Positions 48,466 through 59,854 of a stretch of DNA of 64,000 bases are shown here, piece by piece; the first letter of the stretch is position 1; each line of letters begins with the position of its first letter. The DNA is from Adiantum capillus-veneris (taxonomy: Eukaryota; Streptophyta; Polypodiopsida; Polypodiales; Pteridaceae), in assembly GCA_014529385.2 (NCBI GenBank), contig CM043953.1, forward strand, positions 86,210,342 to 86,274,341, written 5' to 3'. The position numbers and the translations under genes are program-made. A model generated the notes under the pieces. It searched no databases, had not been told where the DNA came from, and saw only the letters and a list, made by a program, of their open reading frames with translations.

Positions 48466-49136
48466 ATCAAATCTGATTTTATATCATCTAGTGAAAGATT
48501 GAACAAGATGGAATTGGTGTAAACGTACGATGGAATTGACATGTTGGTTTTTGAGAATGCTTCACCACTCCCCCCTCCCCCCCCAAACATCACCACTAAA
48601 AAGTGTTGCAGTTTCAGAAAAACTCAATAAAAATTTACTACTTTTTAGTGGTACTAAAGTGGTTTAGCACCACTAAAAAGTGGTTTAGCCCCACTAAAAA
48701 GTAGTTTAGCCCCACTTAAAAGTGGTTTAGCCCCACTAAAAAGTGTTGCAGTTTCAAAAAAACTCAATAAAAATTTACCACTTTTTAGTGGTACTAAAGT
48801 GGTTTAGCACCACTAAAAAGTGGTTTAGCCCCACTAAAAAGTGGTTAAGAATGCTTCACCACTCCCCCCAAACATCACCATTAAATGGTGTTGCAGTTCC
48901 AGAAAAACTGTTGCAATAACATAATAAAAATTTAACCACGTTTTAGGGGTTTAGAACCACTCAAAAGTGGTTTTGAGACATTCAGAAGTGTAGAGACATG
49001 TATAGTGCAGAGACAGTAAAGTGCCAGAACTTCTGTATATTACAAAAAGTATATTACAACAATTATCCAGAAACGTCTACATATCCACCAAGAATGTACA
49101 ATATATAACGTTTCTGGCACTTCTGGATGTACAATC
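48466..49136. repeat. Spacer between convergent genes, palindrome-motif repeats
   Basis: Directly after the transposase stop. A unit of about 140 bp (from 48597) containing CCACTAAAAAGTG, AATAAAAATTTACTACTTTTT and AGTGGTACTAAAGTGG is duplicated at about 48737. No gene. Probably holds the 3' ends of both convergent genes. Confidence 0.82.
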
Positions 49137-49256
49137 TCATTCATCTCCATTTATAACAAAGTGCTCAAAGACTAGACTCGAAAGTTCATCTTTGGGATTG
49201 CTGATGGGTTTTGCCTTTGTATACTCCAGGGTATTGGGGGTTAGTGCCCATCTGCA

Positions 49257-49578
49257 TGTAAAGAATGAGGATGCAAGAGAGCTACACAAGGCAAGCACAA
49301 AGCACACAGAGATGGAAAGCTTCTTCTTCTTCTTTACAGAAAAGAGAGTACAAAATGACTAAGTGCTAAAGCTGAAAAATAGCACATATGTACATGCGGT
49401 CACTAAGTGTGAACTCGCTAGAAGCGTACTAGGCTGGCACTATAAGTGTAGTCCAGTTGTAGAATCACTGGCAGAGATCCTCCGTGTCGGTCACCTAACG
49501 CGCCAATGAGTAAATGTCGTAAGCGGCCAAGACCCATAGTGGATGCCAGCTCAAGGTGTAGAGTTCGACATCTCAACA
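49257..49578 (-). repeat. Solo LTR of the Copia-1 family, 322 bp
   Basis: On the minus strand it matches the Copia-1 LTR end to end. It is flanked by CTGCA on both sides (49252-49256 and 49579-49583), so it is the product of LTR-LTR recombination after a separate insertion. It interrupts the 3' part of the FCP1-like gene. Confidence 0.95.
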
Positions 49579-50155
49579 CTGCACAGCCATGGCAATAGTG
49601 TGCGCGTGAGGTAATCAGGGTCTTGTTCTTCATCAAGAAGATCAAAGGTGGGTGGACATATACAGTTGTCCCAGACATTGCGCAGATTTTTATATCTAGA
49701 GTCATCTACCAGCAATTTTCGAGAGGAGTCGTATTCTGGAAACTTGTTTCAAACATGGTAAAGGGGCTTGAAAGACACAGGTTCACCTGCAAGGTCTCTT
49801 GGAGCTCCATCAATCTCTTCAAAATATGACCACTTTTCACATTGCCAGTTTGAGAAGAGATCCCTAAAGTAATAAGTCCTATGTTCCCATATGTCTGGCC
49901 AACATGTACTGAGGATATGCTCAATGTTAGCGGCAGTACAAGTGCTCCAAATCATTGCACCTGCTATTTGCCTCAAATCCCAAACAAATTGCTCAACATC
50001 TCTACGGTAGTAGATCCACAACTTCTCGTCCACTCTTTTTAGTTTAACTCTGTTGGAAGCTGGACGTGGAGGGTGTTTAAGTTGTCCAGTCTTTGGATCA
50101 CGTTTGGTTACATCTCGTTTCACGAATAGTCCATCGAGATCAAAGATGATGAGCT

Positions 50156-50382
50156 TGTTACCATATACATGTGGTAGTGATGTGTGTGAACACACTAGGA
50201 CCGCCGGGGCATTTTTCCCCTCTTTAGGAGGTTTTTTCCCCCGTGCATTGTATATACGCCCATTACTCTAGGGCTATCTATCTTTCCATTGCACACTAAG
50301 TAACACACTCTCTATTGTGTGCCTTGAGCTTCCTTCGTCTTCTCCAAGCTATGTGTGTTTCTCTGCAACCCTAATTCCAACA
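50156..50382 (+). repeat. Copia-2 5' LTR, 227 bp
   Basis: TGTTACCATATACATG to AATTCCAACA; followed two bases later by the primer site. Confidence 0.93.
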
Positions 50383-50384
50383 AT

Positions 50385-50396
50385 TGGTATCAGAGC
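50385..50396 (+). promoter_or_regulatory. Copia-2 primer binding site (tRNA-iMet)
   Basis: TGGTATCAGAGC, exact consensus. Confidence 0.92.
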
Positions 50397-50743
50397 AGGT
50401 CACGTCCTCCCGGGCTTAGTCGCCAGTTGCTCCAGCACACGCCTGCTCACTTTCTCCGATTTCAGTGAGCTTTGGTGAGCGTTCACAGGTCGACAAAAAT
50501 TTTGGGTGAGCTCATAGAGCTCGGTCTGCTCAGAGTTTTGATTTGGGCTCATTTCGGCCTTCGTTTCCACTACAGGCAGTACTGCACAGGCTATTTAGTC
50601 ATTTTGTGCAAAATTTCTGTCAGTGCCGTTTTCTGCATAACATGTGCCTTATAGTCTTCTACGGTTTGTGCTATATAGCACAGGTTGTTCCCGCTCTGTT
50701 TCTCCTATTTTCGGGCAGTTTTCACATCAGGTGCAGCATTTAC

Positions 50744-51992
50744 CATGGCTGACAACAACAACACAAATGTGTTCAAGATGTTTGCTACTGAGGACAGGTT
50801 GGATGGGGACTTGGATGGGGACAACTACCCTATGTGGGCTTATATGATGCAACATGTTCTTGTGTCAAAGGGTGTCTGGAACATTGTGCAGGGCATTGAT
50901 GTACGTCCTGGTTCTGAGGATGTAGGCGATGTTGAGGATGTTGCAGGTCTTGCTGCAAGGATTGCAGCTGTTAGAGTTGTTTTGCCTACGACAGAACAAG
51001 CTCTTTGGGATGTTAAGGATGCGCAGGCTCATGCCTTGATTGCGTTGTCTGTGAAGCGCACCATTGTTCCTCACATCCATTCAGCAAAATCTACAAAACA
51101 GGCTTGGGATATTCTAGCAGGTCTTTATGCAAGCCGCAATGAGGCTAAAATTGCTTTGCTGCATAAAGAGCTGGAGTCGAAGATTATGCATGAGGAATAT
51201 GATATGGACACTTTCCTTGCTAGTGTCAAGGATATCAATGAGCAGCTTCTTTCTGCAGGTGAAGTCATTTCAGACAGTTCCCTTGTGCAGACTGTTCTTG
51301 ATACCTTACCAGATTCCTACCAGACTTTTGCTAGTACTTGGAGATTGATGACCCAAGAAAATCCTGAAGTTGTCAAGTTTGATGCATTATGCACTTTGGT
51401 GTTGCAAGAGTCACTTTCTAGAAAAAACAGGAGTAGGCAGCGTGCAGTTGAACAGGCTTTTATTGCTTCTCAAAGAAAGGGTGGTAACAGTAATGCAGCC
51501 AATTCTTATGGTTCTGCTGCGAGTGGAAAAAATTCTGTTCCTAATGCTTCTGCTGGCAGTACTTCGTGTGGAAATTCTGGTGATAAGGGCAAAAAGAAGA
51601 TGCGTTGCCATTATTGTAAAGCCAATGATCACTTGATCAAGTCGTGTCCTAAGTTGAAGGCCAAAGAGGCTAAGAAGAAAGAGGGTGGTTCCACTACAAA
51701 TGCATCCATTGTTGAGTCTTCTATGAAAGGAGACTGTAATGCTGATGTTGATGCAGAATGGGCTTTTAGCGCAGAGTGCACTTACAATCCTGCTGTCCAT
51801 GTTGCATGCTTGTCAGTTGTTGCTGCAGATTCACATGTGTGGTATTTCGACAGTGGTGCTACAAAGCACATTACCTCACATCGTGAATTGTTTACCTCTC
51901 TCGAGTCTGTCCCTCATGAGAATTCAGTCACTTGTGCCAACAACGCCTCTTATCCAGTTCAGGGAGTTGGAAAGTTCTTTCACACTTGTTGA
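50744..51992 (+). CDS. Copia-2 gag and protease start
   Basis: I chose the ATG at 50744 (MADNNNTNVFKMFATEDRL), which fits the sister Copia-3; the open frame extends 20 codons further upstream. The UBN2-type capsid has NYPMWAYMMQHVLVSKGVW, NEAKIALLHKELESKIMHEE and SSLVQTVLDTLPDSYQTF. A Ser/Asn-rich linker and the CCHC knuckle CHYCKANDHLIKSCP follow. Protease begins VWYFDSGATKHITSHRELF. The frame ends at a deletion of about 28 bp relative to Copia-3 near 51975, which shifts pol out of frame. Confidence 0.9.
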
Positions 51993-54900
51993 TGCACTTT
52001 ATGTACCTGGGATCAAGAAGAATCTCTTATCTGTATCCGCACTTGCTAGACTTGGACTTGAGTCAAATTTGTGGATGACAGATGTACAGTTCATGATCTC
52101 AGTTTTGGTGATGAAATTGTTGCATCTGGGCTTTTGTGCCGTGGGCTGTATAAGCTCACTTTGTATGATAAGTGTGGACAAAATTTTGCAAATGCTGTTG
52201 CAAATTCAAGGGCTACTTCAGATGCAAAACTTTGGCATGCACGTTTTGGTCATCTGAATTTTGCCAATTTGCTACGTTTGCAGAAATCTAATATGGTTGC
52301 TTCTTTGCCGCCTCTTGAAGCACCTGTCAAACATGTTTGTGAAGGCTGTATTTTGGGTAAGATGCAGCGTTCTAAATTTCCAAAGGATGGTTCAGTTCAG
52401 GACACATGCAGGTTGTAGCTTGTGCATAGTGATGTTTGTGGGCCCATGCAAACTCCGTCCTTGGACAATTACCTGTACTTCGTGACTTTCATTGATGATT
52501 ACCCCAGGCATGCATGGGTATATCCGCTTAAAGAGAAGTCCGAAGTTTTTATGTGCTTCAAACAATTTCAGGCTATGGCTGAAAATGTCTCGAAATGTAC
52601 TATGGGCACCCTACGTTCTGATCGAGGGGGGGAGTATATGTCTCATGAATTTAATGCATTTCTGGCTAGTCGTGGGATAAAACACCAATGTACAGTGCCT
52701 TATAAACCTCAACAAAATGGTGTTGCTAAGAGGAAAAACAGGTCACTAACGGAAATGGCACGATGTATGGTCAAAAGTCAAGCTTTGCCGCATTCTTTTT
52801 GGCTTGAGGCCATTATGTGTGCCACTTATGTACATAACATGTGTCCTACGAAATCTTTGCAGTCTATCACTCCATATGAAGCATGGCATGATAGAAAACC
52901 TTCTATTGAGCACATGCGTGTTTTTGGCTGTTTGGTATATGCTTTGGTGCCACAAGTGCAGCGCAGAAAATTGGATGATAAGGCTGTCAAATGTATTTTT
53001 GTTGGTTATAGTGCTGAAAGCAAAGTTTACAGGTTGTATCATCCGCAAACAAAACATATTCTGGTTTCTCGGGATGTAGTGTTTGTGGAAGATTCTATTC
53101 AGCCCTTGCTATCATGTACTAGAGACAGTAATGTAAGCTCACAGGACATTTATGACACTTGTTGCCTCTTTTCAGTGGTGGAAATACGAATGTAAGTTCC
53201 AATGAGGCAAATGTACAACCTATGGGGGTTTCTGAAAATGTTCTAGATCAGCCTATTACTGATGTAGATGTACATGATGTACTTGATGAGGAAAGGGCTG
53301 AAAATGAGCAGGCTAGAGATATGCCAAAATGGCTGGTGCACACTTTGCATGATAGTAAATTGGATGCACCTTTGTCTAGTCATACTCGTTTAGGCTCTCG
53401 CCATGCATCTTATGCATCAGATTGTTATGCTTTGGCTGTGTCTAGCTTACATGATGTTGAGGAGCCTCTGACTTTTGATGAACCACAAAATTCAAAAAAT
53501 TGGATGGCTGCCATGCAATCAGAATATGATGCACGTATAGAAAATGACACATGGACTTTATGTGATTTGCCTCCTGGCAAAAAGGCCATTGGTACGAAGT
53601 GGGTTTACAAGTTGAAACGCAAGCCGGATGGTGAGATCGATCGCCATAAGGCTCGACTTGTTGCAAAGGGTTATGCACAGCAAAAAGGCATAGATTATGA
53701 AGAGACTTTTGCTCCCACTTGTCATATGACTACTGTGCGTTTTCTATGTGCATTGGCAGCTCATTTTGGTTGGGATGTACATCAATTAGACATTGTTACT
53801 GCTTTCTTGAATGGTGACATATTTGAGGAAGTTTATGTAACGCAGCCTTGCGGTTTTTTCATAAAAGGACAAGAGGACAAAGTGTGCAAATGTAACAAGG
53901 CTTTGTATGGGTTGAAGCAATCTCCTTATGCTTGGTATGAGAAAGATGACACTCATTTGTTCAAACAAGGCTTTCGTAACAGTCCAACAAAAAGCACATT
54001 GTATGTAAAGCATAAGGGTGATGTACTTCTCATTGTGGTTCTTTATGTTGATGATTTCTGATCACTGGACCAAATGAGAGACATATTGCTTAATTTAAGG
54101 CTGATTTGAATGCTACTTTCAAGATGAAAGATTTGGGGTTGTTGCATCATTATTTGGGTATACAGTTTAAGCAGTCTGATGGTGGTATTGCCTTGTGTCA
54201 GAAAAGTTACATAGAGACATTTCTATGTAAGTTTGTACTTGAGGATTGCAAACCTATTGCCACTCCCATGGAAACAGGTTTGAAGTTGAGTCTACATGAT
54301 GCTGGTGATCTTGCTGATGTCACTCTTTACCAAACTGTTGTTGGCTGCCTATTTTATGTATGCAACATGAGGCCGGATATTCAGTTTGCAGTCTCACAGG
54401 TCAGCAGATTTATGCATAGCCCAGGGTCTAAGCATTGGCAGGCTGTCAAGAGGATTTTCCGCTACCTTAGTGGCACTTTACATCTTGGCTTGTTTTATCC
54501 CAAGGGGGGATCATTGCCGCCAGACTTACATGCTTTTTCGGACTCAGATTGGGCTGGTTGTTTTGGGGTGAAAGCATGTTAACTTGTCATCCTTTTTCAT
54601 GTCCCGGACAATGCTAACTAGCACAATTTTGACATATGCTAGCTAGTACAATAACTTGAGCTACATCTCCAAGATCTATGACATATGATATATCAATAGA
54701 AAGCACCTTAAACAAGGAATCCAAATGTACAACCTTCGACAAATTTTGATATTATTTGTAAAACATTTACCGGACACCCAACTTTTCGAAGATGTGCTAA
54801 CTTGAAACTGCTAACTAGCACAAAAAGCGCGACAGGTTAACATGCTTTCACCCTTTGACACGCGAGTGTCCACAAGTGGTTTTTGTTTCATGCTTGGCAG

Positions 54901-55198
54901 TTCATGTATATCATGGTTGAGCAAGAAGCAGCCTACTGTGGCCACTTCGAGTTGTGAGGCTAAGTACAGGGCAGTCTTCACAGCTACGGTTGAGTGTGTA
55001 TGGCTCAGACGCCTTATGGCTGATTTGGGTGTTGGACAGGACACTGCCAACACTATCTACACTGACAGTCAGAGCGCATTGGCAGTTGCGAGGAACCCAG
55101 TTTTTCATGCTCGCACAAAGCACATTGAGGTGCATTACCACTATGTCAGGGAGAGGCTCTCAGTAGGAGATATGAGCTTGGCTTATGTGCCAACATAG
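51993..55198 (+). pseudogene. Copia-2 pol (protease end, integrase, RT, RNase H), broken
   Basis: Pre-integrase at 52071-52418 (LWHARFGHLNFANL, CEGCILGKMQRSKF). Integrase at 52422-53195 has VHSDVCGP, TFIDDYPRHAW, LRSDRGGEYMSHEF and PQQNGVAKRKN. RT at 53159-54061 (ENDTWTLCDLPPGKKAIG, TAFLNGDIFEEVYV) ends LYVDDF and then a TGA just after the catalytic YVDD. The RT end and RNase H are at 54106-54582 (FSDSDWAGCF) and 54842-55198 (STSGFCFMLGSS, TDSQSALAVARNP), split by the MITE. Three or more stops. Confidence 0.9.
54566..54853. mobile_element. 288-bp MITE with 18-bp terminal inverted repeats
   Basis: Left end GGGTGAAAGCATGTTAAC and its exact complement at the right end, then one mismatch and four more matching bases. 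TTTG flanks both sides (54562-54565 and 54854-54857), a 4-bp target duplication. Removing element plus one TTTG restores the RNase H frame (SDSDWAGCF/DTRVSTSG). It contains the direct repeat TGCTAACTAGCACAA near both ends. It has no coding capacity. Confidence 0.93.
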
Positions 55199-55356
55199 GA
55201 CAACCTTGCAGATCTTTTCACAAAGGCATTGTCTCGTGAGAAGCTTGACGCTTTCCGCAAAGCTTTCGGCTTACTCCCCTTTGTGGACTGATCCTGTCCT
55301 CAGGGCATGGCACTTCCCTTTACTCATGTGCCAGCTCTCGTTCACCGCATCACTCC

Positions 55357-55364
55357 AGGGGGGA
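55357..55364 (+). promoter_or_regulatory. Copia-2 polypurine tract
   Basis: AGGGGGGA two bases before the 3' LTR. Confidence 0.8.
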
Positions 55365-55366
55365 TT

Positions 55367-55592
55367 TGTTACCATATACATGTGGTAGTGATGTGTGTGA
55401 ACACATTAGGACCGCCGGGGCATTTTTTCCCTCTTTAGGAGGTTTTTTCCCCCGTGCATTGTATATACGCCATTACTCTAGGGCTATCTATCTTTCCATT
55501 GCACACTAAGTAACACACTCTCTATTGTGTGCCTTGAGCTTCCTTCGTCTTCTCCAAGCTGTGTGTGTTTCTCTGCAACCCTAATTCCAGCA
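55367..55592 (+). repeat. Copia-2 3' LTR, 226 bp
   Basis: Near-identical to the 5' LTR; ends AATTCCAGCA, then GAGCT. Confidence 0.93.
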
Positions 55593-55796
55593 GAGCTTTT
55601 TGATCTTGCAGAAATTAGAAACAAGGTATCCCCATCCAGGGCAGTTTGGTGAAATCTCCTCAATTTCGGGGCAAACTGCTGGTTCCTGGTCTTCCTCTAC
55701 TTTATCTGGTGTTACATCTGCATCCTGCTTAGCTGCTATGTCTTCAACCTTCTCATCTAGTTCTTGAACATCTCCAATCTAGCTAAGTTCTGCCAT

Positions 55797-56164
55797 AGAC
55801 AAGTAGCACGCCTTAAAAACCTCAATTAGACTGACATATTAACCTTTTCAAAATACACTTGAAAAGTATACCTTCCAGGCTATTGATTTCTATTTCATTA
55901 ATTTCCTGAACTTCTATGGCAACAGTCCACTTGGCAGGAGATACTGGAGAGAAAAAATAATCTCTACTTGAAGATGCTCATGATGATGTCGGAAAGAACA
56001 ATACGAGTACAATAAATAGACAGTCAATGAACAATAGGAGTACAATAAATAGACAATCAATGAGCAATAAACAACTAGTGAACGAAAAATAAAGCCGCCG
56101 TTTCATTATCATCAAAATGAGGGTACAAAGACAAAATTACAAAGAGGCTACAAAGCACAAAAGG
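55797..56164. other. Spacer between the two minus-strand genes
   Basis: AT-rich with a short repeated phrase (GAGTACAATAAATAGACA occurs twice near 56000-56050). No gene. It may hold the promoter of the FCP1-like gene. Confidence 0.4.
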
Positions 56165-57299
56165 TTAATAGGGGCTACAGAAATTTCTTGCGGACTTTGG
56201 TTTGGGAGGTTTAAGGTTGGGTGCTTGGAGGTTAGTCTTTTTCCGAGCAGATGAAGGCTCCTTGGATTTTTTACCTCTTGGAGTAGGCTCTGGAGGCTCG
56301 GATGCAACCTTAGCTTTTTTCTTTGGTGTGGCACGCTCTTCAGTGTTGCTCCTCTTTTTCCTACGCCCCAAAATCTCTGCACAAACCTGTGAAATAAGAA
56401 GTTCTGAGTCCTCATCAGACAAGTTCACTACTGTATCCTTTTCAATTGGCTTCTCAGATGATTTTTCAGCGTCCTCTACGTCCTTGTTCATTGTGGGTTC
56501 TGGCTTCAGAGGCACCTCGGCTGACTCCTTGGATGCGTCAACTTGAGCTCCCACTACATCTGCTCTTTTTTCTGCCCTTTTTTCTGCCTTTTGTTGGTTC
56601 GGAGTGTCTTCACCTGCTTGTTTCTGGGATGCATTCTTATCCCCGCACCCACCACACATGCTATCAATATTGGGCTTGCGTGATGACCCAGCTTGGGAGT
56701 GTGCTACATAAAAGACAATGTAACAATACTCAATATTAAGTTATGTGAACATTCAAAGAGAAGAATGTTCCACAGAATATTGCCAATTCCATCAACAGGA
56801 GATCCAAAGATGCCTTCCATTAGATCTTCCTCTGCAATTACATGGAGAAAAGAAACAAAATGGTCAAGAAATGAATCTACAATCAGCTTCATATCATAAG
56901 GTATAAAAACATCGATTACCATACCAACATGTTCATCCATGTTTGCCTCTCCAGGTGCCAGCAGCTTCAAAGCATCTTTTAAAGGTTCCTCACATCCATG
57001 AAATAGACACCGACCGGCAGACTTACAGGCAGTTACAAAACAAAGTGGGTGATACGAATGTTGACACCAGAGCATGTATACACCGGTAACAACGGTCTGC
57101 ATGATAGACATCCCACAAGCAACACAATCACCTAACTGCACATAGCTATTGTCCGATCCCAAATGAAAGGCGGCCTGACAAGAAGGATAGGCATTCTTGA
57201 CTTGAACAAATTAATAATCGTTTCCACAAATCAAAGATGCCCTGTCGCCACTTCTACTTTCCATAACAAAGTGTCATGCTGACCCTGTAAAAAAATAGC

Positions 57300-57492
57300 A
57301 CTGCGTACTTTATAAAACAGTATAAGTGTTTGTGCATTACTTTCAAGAGTCTTCATCACTTTATGTGGTACCACTTAAGAGTGTTATATAAACACATTTA
57401 AGTGGTCTTTTACCATATAAAATGGTCTCTAACAATTTTTTCCTAATTAGAGTTTAACCACTTTTAAGTAATATCAGCTACTACTAGGTGAA
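57300..57492. repeat. Palindrome-motif repeats in an intron of the minus-strand gene
   Basis: Contains ACCACTTAAGAGTG, TTTAAGTGGTC and ACCACTTTTAAGTAAT, the same motif family as in the transposase intron. Confidence 0.7.
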
Positions 57493-58539
57493 TCAATCAA
57501 GCTTACATACGTGTAACTGTGCTGCCTCTTCACCTAGGTTATCGAGATTGTGCACTTCAATATCAAGTCCCATGTCTTTGAGAGCCTCCTTTCTGATTTG
57601 AATCAAGGTCTCAAGCTTTGCCATTGCTTCCTCGTTTGGTACAAGCCCAGCCTTATGCAAATTGAGTTCCTCCATATCCTTGTTCATTCTCTCTACGATC
57701 TTGGCAGCGCCTCGCATCAAACCAACCTGCTCATCTCTCTTTGTCTTTGATTGATCTAAATCAATTTTTATTGCTTCAAGACATTGCTGCTTCTCTTTTA
57801 ACTTTTCAGTAGCATTAGCCTTCATGTTAGAAATAGCTGCTACATCAGCTGTTGACGCAAAAAATGTAGTCGAGGAAACATTTGACATTCCAAAGGTTCC
57901 CATCGAGCCAAAGGCCCGCTTCTTTAGAAATTCCTCCTTAGCCTGCCCTGAAAATTGATGTCCACCTGAGTATGTCTGCCAGTCAAAGCCTGTGCCAGTA
58001 CTGTCAGTGTAATTAGGCATATTTTCTGCATTAAATTTCCACTCGCTTCCAAGACATGGACCGTTTGTGGACCTCCATTTCTCCAATTTCCTATTTAAAG
58101 TTTTCTGTTGGCGTAACATTTTGATAACACCTTCAGCATACACAGCCCATGCAACTAAACCTTCAGAATCTTCAGCGGCCTTGCACTTCTGCCAAGTAAA
58201 TCCATGTGCAAAATGCACGCCTACCTCGTTGTTTGGGGGAGCTCCTTGATATACTTTGTGGTATAGCAGGAGACATTCTTCATACATTTTAGGCCTCAGC
58301 CCCTTCAAATGCATCTTCTCCTTTTGGTGGCGCTTGTAAAGCCATACACTAAGCCACTCCTCATCTCAGAAATCATCATCACATAGGAGCTTCTGATCCT
58401 GGCCAACCAAGCATAGCCCATATTCGGTATGAAAATCTTCCTTGGTGAAGCAAAATTTTGTTTGAGTGGGTAAGGCCACTCGTGGTACTGTCCACCTCCC
58501 TGTAAAAACATATAAGAATGCATGTTAGTATGTAATGAG

Positions 58540-59700
58540 CCATAATTAAACTTGTTTTATCAACAATAAGAAGTGGTTGAAATGATTTCTGCACCATTCT
58601 CAGTGGTACTGCAAAATTTTTAAGTGGTGGTGTACCACTAAATGGTACTCAACCACTTAAAACTGGTTAGGTAACACTAAAAAGTCCTGCTACACCACTA
58701 TTTTCTAGTGATACATCCCCTTTTGGTGTTTCTTCACCACTTTAAAGTGGTGCTCCAACACATAAAAGTGGGCTGAACCATTGTTCAGTTGTGCTACACC
58801 GATGTGAATTGTTGTACACAACTTAAAACTGGTGCTACACTCCTAAAAAGTGGTGCTACACCAATAGAATGTGGTATCTCCTTGTAAAGCTTCATCACTT
58901 AAAGCACTTAACCACCGCTTTTAGCAAAGATGTAGAACTAACGATTATTGCACTTTTGTAAAGCATCACTAAAAAGTGGTTCTACAGCACTGAAAGCGGT
59001 TGACCATCACGCACCACCACTTAAATGTGATTTGAACCACAAAAAGTGGTGACCACCACTTTATTGGTGTTTACCACTTTATACCAAATAACGTTCAGGT
59101 TAAGAAGCACCACTTTTCAGTGGTCCTACACACTTTTAAGGTACCGAATAATGTTCTAGTTAAGGAGCACCACTTTATAGTGATGTTCACCACTTTATAG
59201 TGGTCTTCACCACTATAAACACCACTTAAATGTGATTTGAACCACAAAAAGTGGTGAGCACCACTTTATTGGTGTTTACCACTTTAAACCAAATAACGTT
59301 CAGGTTAAAAAGCACCACTTTTCAGTGGTTTTACACACTTTTAAGGTACCGAATAACGTTCTAGTTAAGAAGCACCACTTTATAGTCTATAAAGTGGTGC
59401 TTCTTAACTAGAACGTTATTCGGTACCTTAAAAGTGTGTAAAACCACTGAAAAGTGGTGCACCATCATGATGCTTCGCTTAAAAGTGATGCTTCACCACA
59501 AAATAGTTAGGGTTTTCCACTGGAAAGTGATGCACCCATTGTATCATCATTTTTTACTAGAACCTTACCTCTTTTTAGTGCTGCCCAGCACTTTAAAGTG
59601 GTCCAGTATCACTTTTAAGAGATGGTGCACCATATCAGCATAACTATGTAGTGATGCAACCATAAAGGGTGCTCCAGGTGCACCACTTCAACACAGCCTA
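58540..59700. repeat. Palindrome-motif repeat field with direct repeats, minus-gene intron
   Basis: 1.1 kb of units such as ACCACTTTTCAGTGGT, CCACTTTATAGTGG and ACTAAAAAGTGG. A block of about 190 bp beginning CCACTTAAATGTGATTTG (about 59027) is repeated at about 59223, and its end continues into the perfect palindrome at 59312-59460. It lies between the proposed first two exons of the minus-strand gene. Confidence 0.85.
59312..59460. repeat. Perfect 149-bp palindrome
   Basis: Arms of 74 bp (59312-59385 and 59387-59460) are exact reverse complements around a single T at 59386. The left arm starts GCACCACTTTTCAGTGG. It would form a long hairpin in RNA or a cruciform in DNA. Confidence 0.95.
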
Positions 59701-59854
59701 TCAGTGGTGCACCTAGACATAAAACCAATTTTAGAAATGCATGCATGATGCATCTAACCTGTTTTGATAGGCGACTCCTATGTAGAGCTCTTTCCCTTCC
59801 TAGGTGTACCCTTGTCAGAGTCTGAAGGTCCTTTTGTAGCCTGGTTCTTCATCC

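Larger units (their letters stand above)
50156..55592 (+). mobile_element. Copia-2, near-complete Ty1-copia element
   Basis: LTRs 50156-50382 and 55367-55592, iMet primer site, gag-pol and polypurine tract, with GAGCT duplicated at 50151-50155 and 55593-55597. The LTRs differ by about four bases and one indel, so it is younger than Copia-1. It splits the FCP1-like gene, whose frame rejoins exactly when it is removed. It carries a MITE at 54566-54853. Confidence 0.95.
49137..55796 (-). pseudogene. FCP1/NIF-like HAD phosphatase gene (split by Copia-2 and a solo LTR)
   Basis: Minus-strand frame 55796-55598, then 50150-49584, then 49256-49137 after removing Copia-2 and the solo LTR. An acidic N-terminus is followed by CPGWGYLVSNFCKIKK. 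HAD motif I is LIIFDLDGLFV (DxDG). Next come RRDVEQFVWDLRQIAGAMIWSTCTAANIEHIL with the motif II Thr/Ser. The final block KLLVDDSRYKNLRNVWDNCICPP contains the DD pair and Asn spacing of FCP1-type CTD or NIF phosphatases. In-frame stops are at about 55779 and just after FKPLYHV (about 49747). The family dephosphorylates Ser/Thr, classically of the RNA polymerase II tail. Why a transposon would carry one is unknown; a captured host gene is possible. Confidence 0.65.
56165..59854 (-). pseudogene. Spliced gene for a coiled-coil, zinc-cluster and basic-tail protein, unknown
   Basis: Not recognised. A proposed first coding exon starts at ATG 59852 (MKNQATKGPSDSDKGTPRKGK), with a TAG at 59778. Exon 2 runs from about 58508 to 57510, in a frame with KEDFHTEYGLCLVGQDQKLLC, then a TGA (about 58363), then DEEWLSVWLYKRHQ and on into the 273-codon stretch (57493-58314). 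That part ends in a helical segment rich in K, E and L. Exon 3 (about 57270-56704) has Cys and His residues CVACG, CQHSYHPLC, CKSAGRC and LFHGC, a RING/PHD-like arrangement. The last exon (56659-56165) is Lys/Pro/Ser-rich with RRKKRS and PKKKAK nuclear signals. A nuclear accessory protein of the element is an inference. Confidence 0.5.
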
